From assembly GCF_030272615.1 (NCBI RefSeq), contig NC_081408.1:336628793-336692792 (forward strand): 64,000 bases of DNA. Reading direction: 5' to 3'. Source of the stretch: Cryptomeria japonica (taxonomy: Eukaryota; Streptophyta; Pinopsida; Cupressales; Cupressaceae). The position numbers were made by a program, and so were the translations under genes. Positions 47,626 through 57,659 of this stretch are shown here, one piece after another (the first letter of the stretch is position 1; the number at the start of each line of letters is the position of its first letter). The notes below the pieces were generated by a model. The model worked only from the letters and a program-made list of their open reading frames with translations, was not told the DNA's origin and did no database searches.

Positions 47626-48411
47626 TGTAGACACCTAAAATTGTCCAGTCTAATTAAATAAATACTTTATTTATTTAATTATTTTAAGCCTAATTCTTCT
47701 ATTAATTAAATAAATCTTTATTTATTTAATTAATTCATTTATCCTCTTCTAGCCTTATTTCTCATTTAAATAAATAAATTTATTTATTTAAATTATCATT
47801 TTTCCTAAATTAATTAAATAAATATCTTATTTATTTAATTAATCCCACTTCTTCTATTAATTAAATAAATATTTATTTATTTAATTAATTCATTAGCCTT
47901 TTCTACCTATGACACATGTCATTCATCTCTTAATTCCTACACTACCTACCCTCTTATTATTTTCTTATTTTCTTTACCTACCCTTTAATCATAGCCGACC
48001 ATTTATCTTTTACACCTCTCAATCTTATCCCTCCATTTCTTATAGTGTCTTCTATATAAGGAGATGCTTCCTTCATTATCAAAACCTAACTACTTGGTTA
48101 CTTGACTACACTACGCCTTTTCACTTTTACATGCGATCCTACTTGCAACCACATTTCCGTTCTTTGTTGAGCTCTTGTGCACATAAAATCTGAGAGCAAA
48201 TATATCAAGCAAGATCAATGGAGATAGGAAGAGTGGAGATCCAAACCCTATTGGATATGTGATGGTATAATCTTTGTGATTTCATTTGATTTGCATTGTC
48301 TTAGGTAATCTTCATATGTTATGGTGGATCTTTATCGTTGTTAGGCTAGGGTTTTGTGGTTGAATTCATTTAGTCTTTCATCATTGTTGTTATCCATTTT
48401 CACCGTATACA
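47626..48411 (+). repeat. 3' LTR of the nested element
   Basis: 786 bp, TGTAGACACC...CCGTATACA. U3 carries five AT hairpins (47651-47889) and a TATA box at 48053-48060. Directly followed by outer gag sequence at 48412. Confidence 0.92.
47651..47889. repeat. Five AT-rich hairpins in U3
   Basis: Palindromes at 47651-47681, 47701-47734, 47764-47793, 47809-47843 and 47856-47889, spaced about 35-60 bp, each of the form (AT)TAATTAAATAAAT...ATTTATTTAATTA(AT). The third has matched variant arms (ATTTAAATAAAT / ATTTATTTAAAT). The truncated 5' LTR keeps the last three. Confidence 0.85.
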
Positions 48412-49110
48412 CCAGCAGTAGGTTGTGATGCAGTCGGGATGCAATTCTGCAGCTTATTGAATTTTGCCACAAATTCTCGCATAGGCTCTTGTGGTTCTTT
48501 CTTCATTTGAGTCAATTGCGCTAAAAGCGCATGATCATTTTCAGCGGGCTTGAACCTTGCTTTGAACCTTATTCTGAGGCTAGCCCAATTTGTTATAGAA
48601 CCATTAGGAAGATGGTAAAACCAATTAGCAACAACACCTTGCAAAGTTTCAATAAATAATCTTACAGAAACATCTTCATGCTCAACCCCGAGAGCATCAC
48701 ATGCAATGTAAAAAGCAGCTATGTTCTCATCAAGATGTTAAGAACCATCTCCCAAAAACCTAGGCAAATTCTTTCTTGTGCCTTTTGGAAGTTCATGTAA
48801 AGGTGCCATAAGATTCAAGGGACCAAAAGTGGTACCCCAAGGACCTTGGACAACCACACTTAATGGATTATATGGGGGAATTACAAAATGATTGACAGTT
48901 GGGAAAACTTCAACTTGCGGACTTGACGCCTCACTTGAAATAGGAGACCACTGTGCAGTAGGAGGAAAACTCATTGTTTGCTGCAAAGGAGATCTCATTC
49001 ATGGATGATTCACAAATTGAAAATTATGTTGCTGCAAAAACTCAAAGGTAGGATCAACAATTCCTACTGCTTGTTGTCCACAACTGTAACTTCGATCAGC
49101 CAGATTAGTA
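48412..49110 (-). pseudogene. gag: Gag, 5' part, of the outer gypsy element
   Basis: Minus frames 48998-48738 (LMAPLHELPKGTRKNLPRFL) and 48734-48412 (LQGVVANWFYHLPNGSITNW, then FKARFKPAENDHALLAQLTQ) form a Retrotrans_gag domain. They are separated by a TAA at about 48737 (probably from CAA), and an upstream TGA lies near 49003 (probably from CGA). The last six codons of the open frame come from the nested LTR. Confidence 0.8.
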
Positions 49111-49191
49111 CTTTGAGAAAATCAACAATATAGCTATTACAATAGAAAAACACACTGCAACCCAAAAGAGAAAATACTAGTTGCACATCGC

Positions 49192-49209
49192 TCCCCAACA
49201 GAGTCACCA
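49192..49209 (-). other. Primer-binding site of the outer element
   Basis: Minus strand TGGTGACTCTGTTGGGGA, close to a PBS common in plant gypsy elements, about 10 bp from the LTR end at 49219. Confidence 0.8.
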
Positions 49210-49218
49210 AAAAACTAT

Positions 49219-50124
49219 TGGGTGAATATTTTGTAACCAACATACCAATGACAAAAATATGTATTTCACACACAACTATGTTGAGACAAAGTCTCTCCTC
49301 TCATCAAGGGGAGGTTCCTTGAAATTTTTTGGGTATTTCAACAACTTTGAAAGTATATTCTGGGGTAAGCGTAGGGTGTATAATTCTTTTTTTTCAGAAT
49401 TCACGTATATCCCCTTGATGAAATTTTCTTACAAAATAATCAACTAAAGAAACTTGCATACAATGACTAAATTATATCTCTAAAACCACATAAGCACAAA
49501 GTCTTATGTGATTATCATGTAACCTTCAAATCAATTACAATTATAACTAATATAGCTTGTAGCTCAAAGTCTTCAAGATATATATGTGAAACTTTCAATA
49601 ATCTAAAGTAACCAACAATACTACAAAGCCTATTACCTAATCACTCTATCACAATAATTACTCCTAAATATGAAAATAGCTCAAATTCTACTTGCCACAA
49701 TTTAGGTGCTCCCTTAATCACATGAACCAAAATGCCACCAATATCAAGGAATTAAAGAACATATATAATCAATGAACATAGGAACATCCACTCATATAAA
49801 CAATCTTCGACCCAACACAAAGTTTGGAATCAAAAGGAATTGCTTTCTTTATTTGCTTGATTGAATGTTCACAACAAAAAGCTCAAAGTCTTAGTTGAGG
49901 CAAGCATTCAGAAAAGTTTTGATTTGCATATAAAAGATAAATGTTTACAAATGAGGTTCCTCCTTTTATAGGAAAGGAGTGGAGAAAAATGTGGGTGCAG
50001 TTGACTAAGTCAACTGCAGAGTCCTATTTGACTACTTCTATTGCATAAAGTGAAAATGCAACTGTAAGAAAATGTGCAGTAAGAAATGATGCATCTACAC
50101 GAAAACTACATAGTTTCAGTGACA
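49219..50124 (-). repeat. LTR shared between two tandem minus-strand elements
   Basis: About 906 bp. On the minus strand it starts TGTCACTGAAAC (50124) and ends near ...ATATTCACCCA. TATA box CTATAAAAGG on the minus strand at 49971-49962. A purine tract (50148-50125) touches its start and a PBS lies just past its end, so it serves as 3' LTR for the sequence on its right and 5' LTR for the element on its left. Confidence 0.75.
49962..49971 (-). promoter_or_regulatory. LTR TATA box (minus)
   Basis: CTATAAAAGG on the minus strand inside the LTR, oriented toward gag. Confidence 0.7.
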
Positions 50125-50148
50125 TTTTATTCTTTATTTCCCCCCCTC
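50125..50148 (-). other. Polypurine tract
   Basis: Minus strand GAGGGGGGAAATAAAGAAT ending directly at the LTR start; it lies against the stop of the unknown reading frame at 50134. Confidence 0.8.
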
Positions 50149-53100
50149 ATTGATTTTCTGGAATTCCTCAAATCTTGCCAGCATAGCTTGCATCTCGGAT
50201 TTGTCTGGACCTGCAGTCGCATTTGAAATAGAATGAACATGAGAGATGGAATCTTTGACTTCTACATAAGCCCTTTTAGCCTTCTTCAAAACTGATGCAA
50301 CATCATCTAAGTTGACTTTAATTTCAATCAACTTATCAAATGACGGCAAAAAAAATTGATTATCTACCAACTGGTCGATCATGGTGAGGAATTCCTGTTT
50401 GATGGTCTCATTGGGTATAACCTTTTGTTCTGTATCAAATAATTGGCAAGGTAATTCTGATATCCCTGATGAAATATTTTTGATTGCATCAACACATGCT
50501 TTCTTATCCCGATTCATGTCCTTTACGAGTATTTTCATTAGCTCATCCTTATGTGCCAATATTGATCAAGTTTGGATGTACTCACCCTGAGTCAATACTA
50601 TGTTGTTATCAACAATAATGTCTACTCTATACTCTCTCATTTTATCCCAAAGTCATAAATATTTCTCAAGTTCTATTATTTCTTGGTATAATAGAGACTG
50701 TACATCCTGAACCTGTACATGAGAATTTTGAAAATCTGTCAAAATCTTGACTGCATAATCAATGAGATGTGTCCCTTCTGACTTCAAGTGATCGATCCAT
50801 TCTTCTACTACCTTACCCCTTGTACCCAGTCGCTCCACCTTTTTGAGTGCTTATGTGTTGATTGAAGAAACTATGGCCTAAACCTCTTGTGATGACTGCA
50901 TTATTTTATGAAGAATGCTTGTCAGCTGTTCACATTTATGCTTCCATTCATTCTTCTCATCCCTCTCTTGGTCAAATCTACGCATAAGAGAATTGAAAGC
51001 AGTTTGAGAGTCTTGCTTAACACTCTCATGTGTTTCTACACCAAGATCTACAGTCTGCATAATATAATCCACAAGTTGAATGTTGTCCAGGTATCCTTAT
51101 CTCAAGATGACACCAAGACCTCAACATATCTCCTTTTGCTTACAAGGTCAACCAAGATTCTAGACACAGTCTTGGGCTTCTTGGTGACTTTCTACTTGAC
51201 AGGACCCAATTGATCAAAATCAAAATCATCTGGTGAGATTACCTGCTTCTTTCTTTTGGGTGCCACCATATCCAACCATGGAGGAAGATTTGATTTTGAT
51301 GTTGGAGTTGTGGTATCAATTTGTGCAGCTACACATACTTGTATTATAGCTTGGCTTGAAGTTGCGACAACTTGGGACACTAGTACAAGGGAAATTGTAT
51401 CAGCAACATTAGGAACTTGAGAAGAAGATGTTTTCGCTAAAGTGGTAGAAACCAATAGAGGAGTCATTGTAGTGATAACGGTAAAAATAAGTGGTGGAAC
51501 CTCTGCAGTAACAATGCTTGAAGGAAGCATCACCATCTGTTTCTCTTGAGACATCTATTGCATTGCTCCTGTAAAGACTAAGATTGGATATTCAATCATA
51601 GACACGAGTACATCATCAAAAATTGGAAGGCTTGACAAAGTTGGAAATTCTTCATCATCTTCTTCAACATCTAAGCCTTCATCATCCCATTCCTCATCCT
51701 CTTCATCTGAATCAGATTCAATAGAATGAATGGTTACCTGAGTTGAAGCAGGAACATGTGTTGTTGTAGAAATGATAGTAACTAGCAGTGGAAGTGATTC
51801 TCCCACATCTTGCATTTCTTCTTCCTGTGGTATTTCTCCCTCTTCTTGTTCTTTTCCCGACTCCTTTGATACTAGCTCCACATAAACATCCTTTTGTATG
51901 GCTTGAGAAGAAGATTCTCCTTTCTTCGACTTCTTGATAGTGAACTTGTATGTAGGTTTCTTTCCCTTTGACCTAGGATATGAAATTGGTGGCAACTCCT
52001 ATGGATCCTATCTATTTTTAGTTCTCATTTATGATGTTTTGCCCACAGGACCTTCATCATCCTGATCATCACCAAAGATTGTGGGAAGCTGCTTCATCCT
52101 TATGACTTTCTTCAGTAGCCATGCGTTTGTGTTTGCAATGATGGGTGCAAACCTTGCAAAAATAGATTTACTTTTTTTTTCTGACCATTGAATAGGAAGG
52201 AGAGGAGTATTAGCAATATTATTATTAAAATAAATAGGATCCACAAGATCATCAGTGGTATCCTCTCAGGTGTTTGGAATTTTATCCAAATCCAAGTTCT
52301 CAATATTCTCAAGTGTAAGGCGACTGAAATCAAGTCTCCTCACATCTTCATCATCTCTACAATCAACCCAAACATCCTCAAGCCTGTGTACATGCACATA
52401 ATTTTGGTGGATTTTATTTTTCATTCCACGGAAATCAAAGTCGTTGCGGGCTTTGAATCTTCTCATTGTTACCCACTGTATTTCCTCCTCCATGTTTTTG
52501 GCCTTAGGAGTAGTCATCACTGAATATTTGCTAATTGATTGAGAGGACTTGAGACCATCTTGTGTGAAGAAGACTGTCTCTCATGTACATACACTAATTG
52601 TCTACATAGCTCCATGACAACAATTTTGTCTGATGGGTATCTTGGTAGCATAAAATGTTCACCAGTAAAGTAACCCACCCAAATGTATGTGAATGTTGGA
52701 AACTATAGGAAAAAACACCTGTACTCACAAACTTTGTTATAAGTAGCATCAAAAAGCCTCTTTTTTTACAAATCCTTGTCAAACAAACATTTTCATACTA
52801 CAAATAATGCATCATTAACTCTGCGGAAATGACTTCTCCAGTTGAAGATGGCCAACTGAGAATAGTAATCCCATACTGGGGTTTGTCTCCTATCACCTTT
52901 TGTAGACAAACTTGGACATTGCCTCATAGAGGTGCCTGCATACACAAGATAGGAAGTCATGTATAATTTCAATGATATTTTGAATTCCTTCAACTAATCC
53001 CAAATCACATCATTGGTTTTCTCACCCCATTCAATCTTATCATTCCCTTTCCTAATGATGTTCATATACCAACACATCCATGGTAGAAAGTAGTACGAAT

Positions 53101-53666
53101 CTAGAAGCACTTTCACTCGAGACAACAAGGTGGCCATGTCTTTATATTCTTTGGTGTGAAAATATTTCAACCACCAGGAAGTTGTAGATGTTCAAGAACT
53201 TGACAAGAAAAAATTATTTTGTTTTCTTACATTTATCTTCATTTTCCTCATACCATTTTTGCGTAGTTGCTTGAGTGATATCTACCACTTCCTTTGTATA
53301 AGAACCTTTGAAGACACTGTTAAAATACTCACTGTCAAGATGGATAACCACATTTCCATCTGTATCTTTAACATGTCTGGTGGCAAGATCAAACTGTTCT
53401 GCTACTGCCAATACCAAATCAGGGTCATGAGCAACTATTGTAAAATATGCGTACTTATACAAATCATTGGCTATGAGGTGAGATAGTCTTGAAGGAGACT
53501 CCCAAACTCTCTTGAGAAATTCCTCTATGTCCACATGTCGAATCTCTGTGTCCCGATTTTTGTCCATATTTGATTTGACGGAGCTTTCTGGAAACATGTT
53601 CAAGTACTTGTCATACTTGTACTTCATTTTCTTGCTTGAAGACTTGCTAGGAGAAGGCTCAGACAT
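50134..53666 (-). pseudogene. Large decayed TE-borne gene of unknown family
   Basis: A chain of minus-strand frames spans 3.5 kb: 53666-53214 (MSEPSPSKSSSKKMKYKYDK, later HLIANDLYKYAYFTIVAHDP), 52993-52793 (YMTSYLVYAGTSMRQCPSLS), a gap-frame near 52700-52620 (MLPRYPSDKIVVMELCRQL), 52520-52266 and 52244-52029, 51995-51555 (basic start, then very acidic), 51554-51192, then coiled-coil-like frames 51072-50878 and 50559-50134. At least six stops/frameshifts. It begins after a palindrome array and ends on the purine tract of an LTR, so it is probably encoded by a retrotransposon. I recall similar repeated hypothetical proteins in conifers but cannot assign a domain or function. Confidence 0.6.
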
Positions 53667-53800
53667 CTGTTGGAGGACTGCATTTCAACACCAAAAATCA
53701 ATGTTCACATAGAATCAACATCATTTGAATCACATCTTCATTGATCAAAATCAGAACTAGAAGACAAAAATGCCTTAGTAACAAAAACAGTGAAAATCAA

Positions 53801-54463
53801 CAGGTCGGGTTTTAAAACTCGACCTACACTAAAAAGGATAAAAACTACATATCTGGTTTAACACCTGATCTGAAATGAATGCAAAAGGATCGACATGTCG
53901 AGAAACATATCGTGTCATATCAAGGGTACAACATTATCCACAGGTCGGTTTTAAAACCTGACCTGTGATAAGGGTAAGTCAAAAGTTGTAGGTCGGGTTT
54001 TAAAACCCGACCTGCATTAAAATCTGACCTGCACTTGGGGGAAGGTCATCCTACATGTCGAGGTTTAAAACCCGACATGCAAGAAAAATGGATTAAATGA
54101 CAGGTCAGGTTTAAAACCTGACTTGCCCACAAAGGAATCTCAACAAGCATGTTGGGGTTTAAACCCCGACCTGCTCAATAGAAAAGACAACACATGGGTC
54201 GGGTTTTAAAACCTGACCCACCTACTAACTCCATACACTACTGACAAGTTAGGAAATAAACCCCAACCTGCTCTAGAGGGTAGAACAAGGTGCATGCAGT
54301 TTTTATAGTCTGACATGCTCAAGGCAAAAACAAACACTCTGCAGGTCGGAAAGTAAACATCGACCTGCAAAGGGCACAAATGTGACTTGAAGGTGTCCGA
54401 AAATAAAACCCAACACCATAGTCACGAGTTTGTAGGTAGGGTTAAGAAACCCAACCTACAAAC
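53801..54463. repeat. Regularly spaced array of 14 palindromes (period ~48 bp)
   Basis: Palindromes of about 20-36 bp centred on GGTTTTAAAACC-like cores start at 53801, 53850, 53891, 53938, 53989, 54054, 54101, 54146, 54195, 54245, 54292, 54341, 54392 and 54428, with about 20-bp spacers. Examples: 53989-54013 has perfect 12-bp arms (AGGTCGGGTTTT); 54341-54368 GCAGGTCG/CGACCTGC; 54428-54463 GTTTGTAGGT/ACCTACAAAC. The second and third units are weak. Confidence 0.85.
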
Positions 54464-54479
54464 TAGAAGAAAAAGAATG

Positions 54480-55560
54480 CCGGGTAGAACAAACAGGAAA
54501 GAAAAACTGAAACCCTAAACAAGTAAAAACGTGAACAAAGAAAAATGACAGGAAAAACACTCACATACCTGAAAATAGCCAAAAATCAATGAAAAGAAAG
54601 GAGAGATAACAATCCATGCACTTGCAGAATGCAAAATGAGGGTCAGGAGAACAACATGGGAAATCAAAATGATTGTCATGGTGACATTGGTAATGACAAC
54701 ATCAAGGGTTTTTGTGAGGTCATTAGCAAAATGGTGAAAGAGATTAGTGACTTGAAGATTGACCTCAATGTGATAAGAAAGGCTACTATGGGCGAGAAGC
54801 CTCTCTCTGAAAACATAAAAGAATTAATGGTTGCTATTAACAAGGCTGAAGCAATTGAGGCTATGGTTAGTAAAATTTTGGAAACGGAAAAGAAGGTGAA
54901 GAAGCTGGAAGGGAAAAAGATGCTAAGGGTTTGGATACTAACCCGAACAATCTGGTCAACAAAGTGGATAGGATGGAGCTTACTGTGAAGGGGATTTCCG
55001 AGCAAAACTTCCAAATCCTTAAGGCCACCGTTGACCATGTTAACATCCTGATTAACAAATTTAAACAGATTAAAGACAAGGAGGATGATAAGGATTAGAT
55101 GGAGAAGAAGGGTCACGAAAAAAGAACAAGGGCCAACACTTGGAAACAGGTTGATATCAAGGAAAAAGAGCTGGAAGAAATGAAAAGTTTTGCGATCAAT
55201 ATGAAGTAGATGGTGGTTCATGTTGAAGAACTTATGAGAAACATTTAGCTGTCCTTGTGTTGTCTTTGTGCTTTCCTTTGGCTGTCTAGTGTTGCTTCCT
55301 TTGTCTTGTGTTCCATTTTTTTTTTTACTAGGAACTATTCTATGTGTGGGTGATCAGACACTGTGTTTTATGCCTCTTTTATGCTTTATCTTTCTCCTGC
55401 TTTGTAACAAAGTTTTGGGTTCCTTTCAAAAACCTGTTTTTAATTAATCAAAACAATCCATGAACTTGCTCGATAAAATCACACCTCACGGAGCTCGGGA
55501 AGACAAACTATTGACTTGAAAATGCCAATTAAAAACCAAAAACGAGTTAAAAAGGGTTAA
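54480..55560 (+). other. Unrelated segment splitting the palindrome array
   Basis: No palindromes. Plus-strand frame 54629-54988 (MQNEGQENNMGNQNDCHGDI, then Lys/Glu-rich coiled-coil-like text: KMVKEISDLKIDLN, ILETEKKVKKLEGKK) continues in another frame to about 55250 (NPNNLVNKVDRMELTVKGIS; KQIKDKEDDKD). After it come hydrophobic codons and ...CAAAAACCTGTTTTTAATTAATC. This resembles the 3' end of a small transposon-borne coiled-coil ORF; not recognised. Confidence 0.45.
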
Positions 55561-55590
55561 AAGTGCAATTAATGCACAATGCGCAGCGCA

Positions 55591-55830
55591 CAGGTTGGGA
55601 AAAATTTCCCGATCTGCAACTCAAGATGACCTACAAGTCAGGGAAAATTTCCCGACATGCAACTTAACATGACCTGTAGTAGTGTTTTAAAACCCGACCT
55701 AGACCAAGACAAACCTACAGGCCGGGAAATAAAACCTGACCTACACAAAGGCAACAAAGGACTTGCACCTCGGGTTTTAAAACCCGATGTGCAAGTCCAA
55801 AAGATGAGAAAACAATTTGGGTTTTATAAC
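55591..55830. repeat. Second part of the palindrome array, 6 units (period ~43 bp)
   Basis: Units start at about 55591, 55634, 55678, 55715, 55759 and 55808. The first two have cores GGGAAAA(A)TTTCCC instead of GGGTTTTAAAACCC. 55759-55798 is a 40-bp palindrome with 20-nt arms and a single mismatch pair (GGACTTGCAC...GTGCAAGTCC). Confidence 0.85.
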
Positions 55831-55859
55831 CTGACCTGCTTGAAAAGCATAAAATAAAA

Positions 55860-56580
55860 ACTAACTTATGAAAAGAAAAAAGGCGCTTGAACAAGACGTA
55901 AAAAAGGCATGACTTATGAGGCAAAGTCGGCCAACCTCGGAGTACGTGAGATACAAAACATACAAGTTTCGTAGGGGTTGTCTCACAATTCAGTCCAACT
56001 GAAATCCGCGACATGTCTTCTCTGTGATAATTTCTTACTAGAAATCATAGTCATTAATGTTCTCCATGCAACACTTAAATTGACAGTTCAACTTGTGCTC
56101 TTGATACATTTTAGAGCTTCTTGGAAATTTTCAACCACTCTATGATTTACTGATCCCTCTAATGATTTCTTCTTCTTATCAACACCCAACAACTCCAAAA
56201 TGGGGGTCATTTCTTTTCTCCTAAAAAACTTTGCAAACAATTGTACTCTCCAATTAGAAATTTATCTTGAAAATATTCGTCCCAATTTTTTTGGAGTGTA
56301 ATTTTAATGTGCTTTCTGGTACCATATACTCAGCTGAAATCTCATAAAAAAGAGTGTCTTCATCCATCTCCATCAAATTGGCCATACCAAAGAAAAAAAT
56401 TCTGGATTGACTAGGACTGGTTACTTCTCTTTCCCGAATCAAGACCACTTCATTATCAATGGGAACTTGTTCTTGAGCAGGTTTTGTATCCCTTTTTTTG
56501 TCTCTTTTATTTGATCATACTTCCGTAATCTAGTTCTTTTATTGCCCATTGAACAAACTGCTATTGAGAAGAAATATGAA
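55860..56580 (-). pseudogene. Decayed minus-strand coding fragment, unknown
   Basis: Protein-like text on the minus strand: VLIREREVTSPSQSRIFFFG, MANLMEMDEDTLFYEISAEY, then after a stop ILELLGVDKKKKSLEGSVNH and VVENFQEALKCIKSTS. Two or more frameshifts/stops. Family not recognised. Confidence 0.35.
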
Positions 56581-56644
56581 TCTACAAACCCCTAAACACA
56601 CATGCCCACATGCACATATATGTCAAGTCAATTGGACCCAAATT

Positions 56645-57089
56645 TAAATATAAATATACACATATACACAGTATATGCACACATACATACAGACACACGC
56701 ACATACATGCATGCACATAAACATACATGCAGACACACACACACACATGCAGACACATAAACATACACACACACACACACATACATGTAGACACACACAA
56801 ATACATACATACATACACATATACATAGTATATACACAAACATACACATACACATATACATAGACACACTCACACACATACATACATAGTATATACACAC
56901 ATACACATACACATACACATACACATACATACACACACATACACACATTCACACATACACACACATACACTCATACACACATGTACACACACACATACTC
57001 ACACATACACACATACACATACATACATACATACATACATACATACACACATACACATACATAGATACACATGCACACACACATACATG

Positions 57090-57160
<71 letters not shown>

Positions 57161-57655
57161 ATACATGCACACATTCACACATACATATGCACACATTCAC
57201 ACATAGACACACACGCATACACACACATACACTCATACACACATACACATACATACTCACACATACACATACATACACATACATACACATACACACATAC
57301 TCACACACACACACACATACATACATACATACATACATACATACACATACACACATACACATACACATACTCACACATGTAGACATACATACACATACAC
57401 CCATATACCCATACTCACTCACACACACATACATACATACATCCATGCACATACACACATACACACATACATGTACATATACACACATGCACACATATAC
57501 AAACACACACATATGCACGCATATATACAAACATACATGTATACACATACACACACATACATATACACACCTACACATACACACATGTACTCATACATAC
57601 ACACACATAAACACATACATGTACATATATACATATATAGAAACACATATACATA
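56645..57655. repeat. ~1-kb (ACACAT)n / CA microsatellite
   Basis: Nearly unbroken mixture of ACAC, ATAC and ACATAC units on the plus strand. Long His/Thr/Tyr and Cys/Val/Met frames on both strands are artefacts. Confidence 0.97.
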
Positions 57656-57659
57656 AATT

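Larger units (their letters stand above)
39620..48411 (+). mobile_element. Nested Tat-like gypsy element carrying an antisense PMD gene, no pol
   Basis: Order on plus: truncated 5' LTR (39620-40322), PBS, 2.2-kb leader, gag (42547-44664), antisense PMD gene (44605-47275), purine tract, 3' LTR (47626-48411). Protease, RT, RNase H and integrase are absent; gag DNA changes to antisense-PMD DNA at about 44660. It sits inside the outer gag: flanking peptides ...PTASQPTAG and KCFFINAQLPEV join if it is removed. Known background: Tat-lineage gypsy elements can carry extra, sometimes antisense, ORFs related to PMD proteins. Here the PMD gene is retained while pol is gone, so mobility would need another element. 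Confidence 0.8.
37310..49124 (-). mobile_element. Outer Ty3/gypsy element (minus), gag split by a nested insertion
   Basis: Reading leftward from the LTR at 49219: PBS, gag (49110-48412), nested element (39620-48411), rest of gag (39616-38640), protease (38600-38100), RNase H (37900-37540) and the linker that precedes integrase (to 37310). RT is missing between protease and RNase H; integrase and the 3' LTR are absent. Several in-frame stops fit C-to-T change (CGA to TGA, CAA to TAA). Layout and sequence are like the plant Tat lineage. Confidence 0.75.

Noticed and set aside
54676-55221. 181-codon minus-strand ORF
   Set aside because: Antisense shadow of the Lys/Glu-rich plus-strand frame; hydrophobic composition follows from that.
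53801-55830. CRISPR array
   Set aside because: Spacing and palindromes are CRISPR-like, but repeats differ from unit to unit, the context is a plant retroelement and there are no cas genes.
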